Positions 30,850 through 38,960 of a DNA stretch of 43,724 bases are shown here, piece after piece. The translations under genes were made by a program, and so were the position numbers. Positions within the stretch are counted from its first letter, which is position 1. Every line of letters begins with the position of its first letter. The notes under the pieces were generated by a model. It was not told the DNA's origin. It did not search any database and saw only the letters and a list, made by a program, of their open reading frames with translations. The stretch is from Planctomycetia bacterium (GTDB taxonomy: Bacteria > Planctomycetota > Planctomycetia > Planctomycetales > Planctomycetaceae): contig JAPLNX010000128.1 of the NCBI GenBank assembly GCA_026400935.1, positions 1 to 43,724 of the forward strand, read 5' to 3'.

Positions 30850-33429
30850 TTACTCCACCGGCCCATCCCCACGTCGCATTTGAAACGGTTCGCTGAGCAC
30901 GATTTGGGAGATCAGTGTGGAGAACTTGTAGTTATCGGCGGCATGAGTGGTCAGCACTTTATCGACGGCGCAGCGGTCGTAGTATTCCAGTCCGCGACCG
31001 ATCGCGTAGGTCATCAGCTTTTCGGTGAGGCAACGGCTGAACTGTTTGCTGCGGCCTTTGAGGATTGCGATCAGTTCGGTCGAGCCGTTGAACTTGTCCC
31101 CGCTCGGCAAGACGCCAGATGCATCCACATCGTGCTGACCGTCGCGATCGCGCCAGCGGCCGATGGCGTCGAAGTTCTCGAAGCCGAAACCGAGGTCGTC
31201 CATTTGGCGGTGACACGAATTGCACATCGCGTTTTCGCGATGCAGTTTCAGCTGATCGCGGAGCGAGGCATCCGGTTTTGCGGCTTGTGTCACTTCGAGA
31301 CTCGGAACGTTCGGTGGTGGCGGAGGCGGGGCGGTGCCGAGGATGTTTTCCATAATCCATTTGCCACGCTTCACCGGCGAAGTTCGTCCCGGATTTGAGG
31401 TGACGGTCAAGATGCTCGCTTGCGTGAGTAGCCCGGCTCGGCCGCGCGCCTTTTCGAGCGAGACCTTTTGGAACTCGTCCCCCTTAACACCGTCGAGTCC
31501 GTAATGCTTCGCAAGTCGTTCATTGGCGAACGTGAAGTTGGCATCCAGTAACTCCAGCGTGCTGAGGTCTTCACGCAAGATGTGGTCGAAGAATTTCTCA
31601 GTCTCAAGACGCATGTCGTCTCGGAGTTGCGTTGTGTAATCCGGAAACTTGGTCGGATCGGGCATCAGCTCATTCAGGCTCCGCAGGTTGAGCCACTGAA
31701 TGGCAAAGTTTTCGACGATCGCTTTCGAGCGTTGGTCCTTCAACATTCGTTTGACCTGTTGTTGGACAACTTCCGGTTTGCGAAGCTCGTCGTGTTCTGC
31801 GAGCGACAGCAGTTCGTCGTCCGGCATCGAACTCCACAAGAAGTACGACAAGCGAGTTGCAAGTTCAAACGGGCTGATCTCGTGCTTTGCTTTCGGGTCG
31901 TTGGGATTTGCGTCTTGTTCAATACGAAAGAGAAAGTTCGGCGAGCAAAACACTGCCTGCAGGGCGAACTGCATGCCGCGTTCAAACGTCTCGCCTTGTG
32001 AGACCGCCATTTCGACGAGCGGCACAAAGCGACTGACCTCTTCGTCGGTCACCGGTCGGCGAAACGCTCGGCGCAAGAACGGGCGGAGGTTCTCGTAAGC
32101 GGCATCGACGAGCGGACGAATGGCATTCGGCGTGGCGACGATCAGCTTGCGATGCGATTCCGGCAAGTCTTCCGGTTTCACGTCGAGCGGACCGACGACT
32201 TCTAACCAATTGACATACAGGTTGCGGTCCGTGCCTCCCTTTGTGGCTTTCGGATCGTAGAAGTCGTTGGGGAAAGCGGCCGCGAACTGGTGCGAACCAC
32301 GTTCGACTGTCATCCGAAATTCAAATTCTTCGGTGACTTGTTGACCTTTGACTTCAAATGTGTGGGCCGGTTTTCCGTCGAACTGAAAGGTCATCTTGGC
32401 GAGTTCCGATCCAGCTTGATCGGCCATCGCTTGGGCACGCAGGAGGTACTCACCCGCACGCGGGAAAGTGTGCTCTGTCATGACTTGACCGTCGGAGACG
32501 ATCGCCCAACCATCGCCATGATCATTCGCGCCCCCCTTCGGCTTGAGCTGTTTGCCGACGATACGAGTCTTCTTGGCTTTCGTGGGGTCGGCGGAATTGA
32601 TCACTCTCTCGCTGATCCTCTCTGCCGCATCGAGGTACTTCTCCATCAACAGCGGTGAGACCGACAGCACGTCACCAATGTTGTCGAAGCCGTAACCAAC
32701 ATCATCGGACGGAAAATCATTCGCCGGACTGAAATCAATGCCGAGCAAATCGCGGATCGTGTTGTTGTACTCAACGCGGTTGAGGCGACGGATGGTGACT
32801 CGGCCGGGATCGCGGTTGATTTTGCAGTCGATGTTGAAGAGTTTGTCGTCGAGCCACGCGGTAACTGCGAGGAACTCATCGTGAGTCGGACGTGCTCGGC
32901 CATCTTCGACCGGCGGCATCGCTTCGATCTGCAACATCGGGAGTACCTTCTCCCAATGCTTGCGGCCTTTCAAAACCGACTCCTCGCTGTCGAACGAGTG
33001 CAGAGCAATGCCCCCTTCGGCGTTCTCCGTTCCATGGCATTCGACACAATACTTCTTGACGAACGGCGCAATCTGTTGCTGATACGTATCCGGCTTCGCG
33101 GCGGCAACTTGATTTGGCTCAATCGCTCCAGTTCCCCAAATCACAATGCTGATTAACACGAGTGAACCGAATCCGGCAACGCTCCACAACGGCCATAACT
33201 GACGCGCGATCCCGCGTGCTGGTCGCTTGGCCGAACGAGCCTGCGCGGCGGGCAACCTCAACGACTCAGATGCTCTGCGAACCGGACGCGGTTCAGCAAC
33301 GATATACGCTGCACCGCAATCTTCGATCGGACAACGTCCTTTCTTGCCGACATGCGTTGAGCTGACTTTGAACGTTGCTCCGCAATGAGCACAGGTAATT
33401 GCGATCAATCGAGGAGTGTGAGCGGACAT
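30850..33429 (-). CDS. Planctomycete cytochrome c / DUF1587-DUF1592-DUF1588-DUF1585 protein with zinc ribbon and membrane anchor
   Basis: 859 residues from ATG 33429 (a GTG at 33438 is an alternative). The N-terminus has a zinc-ribbon-like pair, CAHC (13-16) and C33/C38, then a basic linker and one membrane helix (about 82-98). After this comes a PSCyt1-type domain with heme motif CVECH (128-132) and the MPPVEDGRARPTHDEFLAVTAWLD block. The DUF1587 start RRLNRVEYNNTIRDLLGID is obvious. Further on are the DUF1592 stretch FELATRLSYFLWSSMPDDEL, the DUF1588 region (GRAGLLTQASILTVTSNPGR, then CNSCHRQMDDLGFGFENFDA) and the closing DUF1585 motif LTEKLMTYAIGRGLEYYD. Other members usually begin with a signal peptide, so the zinc ribbon plus anchor is a variant. 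Its usual partner, DUF1552, follows two genes later. Confidence 0.93.
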   Translation of the reverse strand: MSAHTPRLIAITCAHCGATFKVSSTHVGKKGRCPIEDCGAAYIVAEPRPVRRASESLRLPAAQARSAKRPARGIARQLWPLWSVAGFGSLVLISIVIWGTGAIEPNQVAAAKPDTYQQQIAPFVKKYCVECHGTENAEGGIALHSFDSEESVLKGRKHWEKVLPMLQIEAMPPVEDGRARPTHDEFLAVTAWLDDKLFNIDCKINRDPGRVTIRRLNRVEYNNTIRDLLGIDFSPANDFPSDDVGYGFDNIGDVLSVSPLLMEKYLDAAERISERVINSADPTKAKKTRIVGKQLKPKGGANDHGDGWAIVSDGQVMTEHTFPRAGEYLLRAQAMADQAGSELAKMTFQFDGKPAHTFEVKGQQVTEEFEFRMTVERGSHQFAAAFPNDFYDPKATKGGTDRNLYVNWLEVVGPLDVKPEDLPESHRKLIVATPNAIRPLVDAAYENLRPFLRRAFRRPVTDEEVSRFVPLVEMAVSQGETFERGMQFALQAVFCSPNFLFRIEQDANPNDPKAKHEISPFELATRLSYFLWSSMPDDELLSLAEHDELRKPEVVQQQVKRMLKDQRSKAIVENFAIQWLNLRSLNELMPDPTKFPDYTTQLRDDMRLETEKFFDHILREDLSTLELLDANFTFANERLAKHYGLDGVKGDEFQKVSLEKARGRAGLLTQASILTVTSNPGRTSPVKRGKWIMENILGTAPPPPPPNVPSLEVTQAAKPDASLRDQLKLHRENAMCNSCHRQMDDLGFGFENFDAIGRWRDRDGQHDVDASGVLPSGDKFNGSTELIAILKGRSKQFSRCLTEKLMTYAIGRGLEYYDRCAVDKVLTTHAADNYKFSTLISQIVLSEPFQMRRGDGPVE

Positions 33430-33767
33430 CGGATTCACTTGGCGGGAGAAGAACAGGCGGTTTCATTCCTGCTAATTCGTCTGGCACAACACAACTTCGT
33501 CTGGCACAACACAACACAACACAACACGGAGCGTCGTGTCACACGGTTGCGGTTCGGTGGAAGTCTACTTCCCTCCGGACGAGCACGACAGCTTGCTGAA
33601 GAGAACTCGCGAGACTCCGTGACGACTCTCCACGCTAACCACTAGAATCTGCGGCGCGAATTAGTGACGGAGGCCGGTCGTAACGATTGTGTGACGTTCG
33701 ACGCCAATCGAGACAATGTCGTGCGTGCCGGATGCCTAGCACGACAAAAACAGGAAAGCCTCTCTGC
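33430..33767. other. 338-bp divergent spacer with tandem repeats
   Basis: No gene seen. It separates the DUF1592 gene (minus) from the MurJ-like gene (plus) and must hold both promoters. A perfect 20-base tandem duplication, TTCGTCTGGCACAACACAAC, lies at 33476-33495 and 33496-33515. The pentamer ACAAC is repeated four times at 33506-33525. AGGAAA (33752-33757) is the Shine-Dalgarno of the MurJ-like gene. Confidence 0.6.
33476..33525. repeat. 20-bp tandem duplication merging into an ACAAC microsatellite
   Basis: Two exact 20-base copies are joined head to tail (33476-33515), and the second runs into ACAAC x4 (33506-33525). Such a tract is prone to slippage and could vary in length between strains. 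It lies about 47-96 bases upstream of the DUF1592 start codon, within reach of its promoter. Confidence 0.85.
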
Positions 33768-35294
33768 ATGACTCAAGCTGCGACTTCGCTGCGATCGGTA
33801 GCCGGTCTGTCCTTGCTGACGTTGGGTCAGATGGGGTTGCAATTCGCCTTCCAAATATTGCTGGCTAAGCAATTCGGTGCGCGAGCGGAAATGGATTCGT
33901 TCCTCGCTGCTTTGACGTTGCCGATGGTCGTCAGCGGTTTGTTGGCAGGCTCGTTGGCGTCGGCCTTCGTGCCGGTTTACATCGAGACGAAACAGCGAGC
34001 GGGCGAAACTGCGGCGTGGACGATGGCCGTGCAAGTCATCTGCTGGATGTTTTTGGTGACGATCGTGCTGTGGAAGGGAACGACGTATTTCGCGGAGCCG
34101 TGGATGCGGGCGTTGCATCCGAACTTTGATGACGAACAAATCTGGCGCACTGAAGAACTACTCCGAACGTTGTCGAGCTTAATCATCTGGAACACGTTGG
34201 GGGGATTGGCTCGCGCGTGGAATCACTGCCACGGTCGCTTTGCGGTGACGGGCTTTGCCGCGCTGGTCGGTAACGGAGTGACGTTGGGTGTGGCTTATTG
34301 GAGAGCAAACGAGGGCGGAACCGATGCGGTCGCTCAAGCGGTCAGCATCGGGGCGGTCATCTCGTTCGCGATGCAGATGCCGTGGGTCAGTCTCTTCTCG
34401 CGCGGTTGGCCGGTAACTCCGGAATCGCAGTCGGCGCTGCGGCGTTGTTTTCTATTGATGCTACCGTTGGTCTTCGGGCTGGCCTGCAATCAAAGCGATC
34501 CGTTGCTCGATCAATACTTAGTTCCGGCGTTGCCCGGCGGTGTGTCTCATTTGGGATACGCCGCACGCTTGGCTGCCGCAGTGATGAGTTTGGCAACAAG
34601 CGGACTCGCCGTCGTCGCATTTCCGGCGTTGGTACGACACGCAGCGGAGCGAGACGACGACAAACTGCGAATAGAAATCGCCGGAGCGTTGAGGTTTCTG
34701 GCGTTGTTGTTGGTCCCAGTTGTGGTTGCGTTGGTTGGCTTTGGCTCACCGTTGATTCGCGACCTGTTGCAACGGGGCCGCTTCTTTCCAGACGACACTA
34801 AAGAGGTAGCCGGATTGCTGGCGTTGCTGTGCGGGATGATTGTGGGTGGAAGTGTCGGTGAGATCGCCGCAAAAGTCTTTTACTCCGCGCAGAACACACG
34901 CACGCCAGTAATTGTCGGTCTAATTGGCTTCGCTGCCGGTGTAGCATTGAAGTTGATGTGGAGCCCTGTGTGGGGCGTTGCAGGATTGGCTGCGGCGACG
35001 TCGATCTTTTATTTGTTCAACGCGGTTGTGTTGTTGATGTTGATTGCCCGGCGACTGGGCAGGGGGATTTTTCGTGGAGTCTTCGGGGCATTGGTCCGGT
35101 CATCGATTGGTTCCGCCGTGGCTGCCGGTGTCGGTCGTTATGTCATGCAGATGTCATTGCCGTTTCCGGCATTGACCGGTGGACTCGCTGGAAGTGCGTC
35201 GCTGTTGATTGTGCTCGTCGCTCTGCGTGACGAGGTTGCTTGGCGCGCCTTGCGAATGCTGCTGCCTGCCCAGAAACAGGAGCCGCAATCTTGA
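33768..35294 (+). CDS. murJ: MurJ/MviN-type flippase (MOP superfamily)
   Basis: 508 residues from the ATG at 33768, chosen because AGGAAA lies about 10 bases upstream; in-frame upstream starts at 33687 and 33732 lack one. It is highly hydrophobic with about 14 predicted helices. The N-terminal LAKQFGARAEMDSFLAALTL and LAGSLASAFVPVYIE are typical of MurJ, which flips lipid II across the inner membrane for peptidoglycan synthesis. The later LRRCFLLMLPLVFGLACNQS and RDLLQRGRFFPDDTKEVAGL blocks agree. The neighbouring gene is a methyltransferase rather than a wall gene, and overlaps its stop codon. A related exopolysaccharide or O-antigen flippase role cannot be excluded, so the symbol is provisional. 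Confidence 0.82.
   Translation: MTQAATSLRSVAGLSLLTLGQMGLQFAFQILLAKQFGARAEMDSFLAALTLPMVVSGLLAGSLASAFVPVYIETKQRAGETAAWTMAVQVICWMFLVTIVLWKGTTYFAEPWMRALHPNFDDEQIWRTEELLRTLSSLIIWNTLGGLARAWNHCHGRFAVTGFAALVGNGVTLGVAYWRANEGGTDAVAQAVSIGAVISFAMQMPWVSLFSRGWPVTPESQSALRRCFLLMLPLVFGLACNQSDPLLDQYLVPALPGGVSHLGYAARLAAAVMSLATSGLAVVAFPALVRHAAERDDDKLRIEIAGALRFLALLLVPVVVALVGFGSPLIRDLLQRGRFFPDDTKEVAGLLALLCGMIVGGSVGEIAAKVFYSAQNTRTPVIVGLIGFAAGVALKLMWSPVWGVAGLAAATSIFYLFNAVVLLMLIARRLGRGIFRGVFGALVRSSIGSAVAAGVGRYVMQMSLPFPALTGGLAGSASLLIVLVALRDEVAWRALRMLLPAQKQEPQS
35278..35282 (+). promoter_or_regulatory. Shine-Dalgarno deciding a TTG start
   Basis: AGGAG sits 8 bases before TTG 35291. That TTG overlaps the flippase stop codon (TTGA). 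No other start in this frame nearby is as well placed, so coupled initiation on TTG is the best reading. Confidence 0.65.
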
Positions 35295-36388
35295 GTACCG
35301 TGTCACATGCTGAGCCGAAACAAGCTCAAGCGATCGAATGGGAGACAACCACTTGCCCGTTGTGCGGTGCTGATCGTTCCCAATCTATCTTTGTTGGAAC
35401 CGATCTGCTTTATAGATGTGTTGGAGAATTCACGCTCGTCCGCTGCGACGGTTGCGAGCATCACTACTTAACCCCGCGACCGACACGAGCGTCGATTGGC
35501 CAGTTTTATCCCACCGATTATGGGCCGTTTCGTCGAGCAGATGACGATGATGTCCTCACCAACTTGACGGGCAGGAGTGCCCATCCTCCGGCGGTAAGGC
35601 TGAGCCGGTTATCGCCCCGTTCGTGGTGTTGGCTGAAACGCTCGGTGTTGTGGTGGATTGAATCGCATGCGGCACCGCTTCCCCCTGTCGTCGCACAAGG
35701 AACGAGTCGAGCGTTGGAACTCGGATGCGCTCAAGGTTCGTACCTGGAGCAATTGCGACAGAATGGCTGGACCTGTGTTGGAGTGGAACCCGCTGCCGAA
35801 GTCGCGGCACGTACGGCGGCAAAAGACTTTGACGTGAGAGTTGGCTCGCTGGAAGAAGTCGTCCACCAAAACCTTCAAGACAAGGCTGGACGATCAACGT
35901 TCGCTCCATCGAGCTTTGACGCGGTTATCGCTTGGATGGTTGTCGAACATCTCCATGATCCGCTGGCGACCTTGAAACTCGTTCGCGAACTGCTCGTACC
36001 GGGCGGGCACTTGTTGATCAGCGTTCCAAACTTCGGCTGTTGGGAGCGGTCGTTTTTCGGTCGTTATTGGTACGCGATGCAGTTGCCCACACATCTCCAA
36101 CATTTCAATCAGAAAACGTTGTGTCAGTTGTTTCATGCGAGCGACCTTGAGTTGGTGGAACTGATTCATCAGCGCAACGTCAATAACTTGGTCGGCTCTG
36201 TCGGGCTGTGGCTGCGGACAAAGTTTCCTCGATGGTCTCTCGGCATACGGTTGATTCGTTGGACTGACAATCCTTCGGCCTTGGGATTGTGTCTGCTCGC
36301 TCCGTTGTCTCGTATCTTGGCACTCATCGGACAAGGGGGCCGACTGACGGTGGTGGCTCGGCGGCGAGAGTTAAGACAACAATCCTGA
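35291..36388 (+). CDS. SAM-dependent methyltransferase with N-terminal zinc-ribbon-like motif
   Basis: 365 residues. It begins with a four-Cys cluster, CPLC (22-25) and CDGC (about 52-55), followed by EHHYLTPRPTRASIGQFYPTDYG, a pattern seen in class I methyltransferases of polysaccharide and lipid biosynthesis clusters (Methyltransf_23 type). Motif I is ALELGCAQGSYLEQL (about 140-155); the later FDAVIAWMVVEHLHDPLATL and LVPGGHLLISVPN are motif II/III regions. The TTG start overlaps the flippase stop by four bases, so the pair is translationally coupled and may act on the same lipid-linked or envelope substrate. A short dispersed palindrome (35566-35589) is read in frame at about residues 92-100 and appears as a low-complexity insert. 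The exact substrate is unknown. Confidence 0.85.
   Translation: MSTVSHAEPKQAQAIEWETTTCPLCGADRSQSIFVGTDLLYRCVGEFTLVRCDGCEHHYLTPRPTRASIGQFYPTDYGPFRRADDDDVLTNLTGRSAHPPAVRLSRLSPRSWCWLKRSVLWWIESHAAPLPPVVAQGTSRALELGCAQGSYLEQLRQNGWTCVGVEPAAEVAARTAAKDFDVRVGSLEEVVHQNLQDKAGRSTFAPSSFDAVIAWMVVEHLHDPLATLKLVRELLVPGGHLLISVPNFGCWERSFFGRYWYAMQLPTHLQHFNQKTLCQLFHASDLELVELIHQRNVNNLVGSVGLWLRTKFPRWSLGIRLIRWTDNPSALGLCLLAPLSRILALIGQGGRLTVVARRRELRQQS
35566..35589. repeat. Copy of the GGGCA-GGAG-TGCCC palindrome inside the methyltransferase gene
   Basis: These 24 bases match the arm in the glycoside hydrolase gene (19296-19319) at 21 of 24 positions, including the identical hairpin GGGCAGGAGTGCCC. It is read in frame, encoding the run TGRSAHPP between the N-terminal domain and the catalytic core. 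Confidence 0.7.
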
Positions 36389-36552
36389 GAAGTGTGGTGC
36401 CATCGGACTTTTGTGCTTGTCATTGTGAATCCAGAGTCTGACTCCGGGCGGTTCACCTGATACGGAATCAGGACACTGGTGGCACCATCGACCTTGCTTG
36501 ATCAACTTGGCATAGTGGTGGCGTCTTACTGCGATCTACCGAGGTTTGTATC

Positions 36553-37815
36553 GTGCGTCATCAACCACCAGAACATTGGAAAAGTCTCAACGGACCATGC
36601 GGATGGTTCCGTGTGTGGCATCCGCCGTCATGGCAGGTGGAAGTGATGGACGGCGTCTCGCATGTGATGTTGCCCGATCAAGCTGGCATCCTTTCGATTC
36701 GATGTGTGTGGGGCGATGTTCCTCGCTTAGATGAGGCCATCAATTTCAATCGGCTCTTTCCGTGGCGTCGCAAATTGCAGCGGATTCAGTCACTGGTGCT
36801 GTCTCAGACCTCAGCGGGTTGGCAAGGGGAAGCGGTGCTCGATCCACCGCAGTCTTGGTGGCGTCGTTGGTTTGGCCGACGTGATTGGCATCGTTGGAAA
36901 GCTTGGGCGATTGACTGGCCGAGCATGATGTTGTTGGTCACGTTCGTTGAACGAAGCGACCGGGTCCATGACCCTGAAACGGACACACTCGTTCGTATGG
37001 TCCTCAATACGTTAGAGGCTCCGGAGATGATCGCTGATCCTCCGGGTGTGTTTGCTGAGCGAGCCTTGAAGCTAGCCCGTGAAAAGTTTCCGCTCTTGGA
37101 ATGCGAGGCGGTTGGTGATTTTCAACTGCGACTCGGTAAGTCCAACGTCAATCTTTACAACTTTTATCGTACCTATGTGCAAGCTCCCGATCGCTTTGAA
37201 AGCATCTTGTTGCCTGCGTTGACGACAGTGGTACAGGTTCAAGAATGGGGCGATGAGCAAACCACTCCCACATTGGACACTGTCCGCGAACGAATCATGC
37301 CGATGCTTTATCCGGAGAAAGTGTGGCAGGAAAACTTCCCCAATTTTGTAGGCGAACCTTGGGTTGGCAACTTGATGATTCTTTACGTCGTCGATGAAGC
37401 TCAGGCTTACTGGTACATCCGCAACGAACTGTTGGAGAAATGGCATCTCACGGCAGAAGAGTTGCACGATTTGGCAATGACGAACCTCGAGCAATACTTC
37501 GTCGATCATCCCAGTGAAATGTTGCTCAGCGGCCAAGAAGACGGCCCGCGATTGCTGATGCCGCACAAACCAGATGCTTACAACACCGCGCGATTACTCA
37601 GTCGCACCTTCCACGAAAAACTACGGGATGTGTTGGGGAACGAGTTCGCCGTTGGTATGCCGAACCGAGACTTCTTTGTTGCGCTGAGCACGGATGCTCC
37701 CGAAATGGTCCGCCACATCCGCGAACGGGTACGTGAAGACTTTTCGCAGATGGACCATCCTCTAACCGACAAACTGCTGCTCGTCAGCGCCGACGGCGTG
37801 AGCGAGTTGCCATAA
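36553..37815 (+). CDS. DUF1444 (YtpQ/UPF0354-like) family protein
   Basis: 420 residues from a GTG at 36553, supported by GAGG 8 bases upstream. Two parts are visible. The N-terminal half (about 1-150) is Trp-rich and cytoplasmic in character (PCGWFRVWHPPSWQVEVMDG). The C-terminal half (about 165-410) resembles DUF1444: FAERALKLAREKFPLLECE, PWVGNLMILYVVDEAQAYWY, LLEKWHLTAEELHDLAMTNL and a final NRDFFVALSTDAPEMVRHIR stretch. DUF1444 proteins are widespread but functionally uncharacterised. No signal peptide or membrane segment is seen. It is 164 bp from the methyltransferase gene, so probably a separate transcription unit. Confidence 0.75.
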   Translation: MRHQPPEHWKSLNGPCGWFRVWHPPSWQVEVMDGVSHVMLPDQAGILSIRCVWGDVPRLDEAINFNRLFPWRRKLQRIQSLVLSQTSAGWQGEAVLDPPQSWWRRWFGRRDWHRWKAWAIDWPSMMLLVTFVERSDRVHDPETDTLVRMVLNTLEAPEMIADPPGVFAERALKLAREKFPLLECEAVGDFQLRLGKSNVNLYNFYRTYVQAPDRFESILLPALTTVVQVQEWGDEQTTPTLDTVRERIMPMLYPEKVWQENFPNFVGEPWVGNLMILYVVDEAQAYWYIRNELLEKWHLTAEELHDLAMTNLEQYFVDHPSEMLLSGQEDGPRLLMPHKPDAYNTARLLSRTFHEKLRDVLGNEFAVGMPNRDFFVALSTDAPEMVRHIRERVREDFSQMDHPLTDKLLLVSADGVSELP

Positions 37816-38102
37816 CGCTGCGTAAAACGCCAGATCTCTACGCAACGATACTGTCGCAGGTTTGCCACACGATGCCGTTTCGCAACGCCGTTTGCACGCT
37901 CGCTTCATGACAGGCGATAGCATTTTCCGCAGAAACGTGCTGAAATTTTGCGTGTTTCCAGTCGCAACATCGTGGCACTCTCTTTGCTTATCCATTCGCC
38001 AACACACGCAGCACCTTTGATTTGGCTAGTTGATCTGAAGCATCAATGAGGCCGAGTTTGGGTTGTTCGACCAATATCTCAACAAGAAACGGAACGCTCA
38101 CA

Positions 38103-38960
38103 GTGAACCAACAAATGTTTGTGGAGTTCACCGCCCTTGTGGCGGCTCAGGCGTCGCTAGTCATCGAAGGGACGAACGCAATTCCAGATGGGCCGTTGTG
38201 GGTCTTTTGGCAACATAGCCAAGCGGTTCTGCGGCGTTGGCGTGGCTTGATTGAGATTGCCTCACAGCAGTCCGATAGAACGGTCAGCCCACAAGTGCTC
38301 GACATTGCCGAACAGGTGCTGATTACCGAAATGCTGACGCGCGTTTGGGGAACTGTTTTGACCGCCTGTGATCTACAACGAGATCAACGTCACTGCGCTC
38401 AGATTGCTCGCAGTGTGTTGAACACTCACCAGCAATGTCGAGTCAGCGTGCTGCGACTGTTGGTTCATGCCAACTCTGTTCCGAGTGAAAGAATGGCAGA
38501 ACTCGACCGCTTGCGGAGGCGAGTCGAACGTTGGACCGACCTGCTAATCGGGCCGTATGTCGAGAGGTTCGGAGAACCATTAGATGCCTTCGCGTTCGAT
38601 TTGCGTCGTGCGAGAGACTTCGGCGAAGAACAATCCGCTTCACGCTTTCAGACAACTTCGCAGCCGACCTGGACCTTCTTGTTAGCCGGACTTCGTTCCG
38701 CATTTCCGCAAAAGAAACCGTTCACCCCCTCGTCAAACAACGACCTATTGCTGCCGATCCTGCGTTCGATCTTGGCCTCGTTTCCTGACGATGCTTTTGG
38801 AGGTTCGATCAAGTCCTTACGTTGGTCACGTGCCAACCGTAGCGGCCAACATGCTGAAGGCCCCACAATTCTGCCTAAGTCTCATCGAAACATTCGCCGT
38901 GATGTCGCCGGTTTCAGTCGTCATGTCCCAATGCGATCGCTACGACCACCGACTCATTGA
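38103..38960 (+). CDS. Hypothetical protein, unidentified family
   Basis: 285 residues from GTG 38103 (an ATG at 38046 in the same frame adds 19 residues; neither has a good Shine-Dalgarno). It is probably all-helical and soluble, with no signal peptide. Helix-like runs include VLDIAEQVLITEMLTRVWGT and MAELDRLRRRVERWTDLLIG. I do not recognise the family; its style resembles uncharacterised planctomycete proteins. The last 50 or so residues (from about GGSIKSLRW) are basic and low in order. A second plus-strand frame, 38791-39063, overlaps that tail and looks equally protein-like, so a frameshift near 38790 is possible. The end overlaps the convergent phosphatase gene by 7 bases. Confidence 0.55.
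   Translation: MNQQMFVEFTALVAAQASLVIEGTNAIPDGPLWVFWQHSQAVLRRWRGLIEIASQQSDRTVSPQVLDIAEQVLITEMLTRVWGTVLTACDLQRDQRHCAQIARSVLNTHQQCRVSVLRLLVHANSVPSERMAELDRLRRRVERWTDLLIGPYVERFGEPLDAFAFDLRRARDFGEEQSASRFQTTSQPTWTFLLAGLRSAFPQKKPFTPSSNNDLLLPILRSILASFPDDAFGGSIKSLRWSRANRSGQHAEGPTILPKSHRNIRRDVAGFSRHVPMRSLRPPTH

Noticed and set aside
33506-33525. Repeats considered as a CRISPR array
   Set aside because: Units are 5 or 20 bases, directly adjacent and without unique spacers; no cas genes are present.
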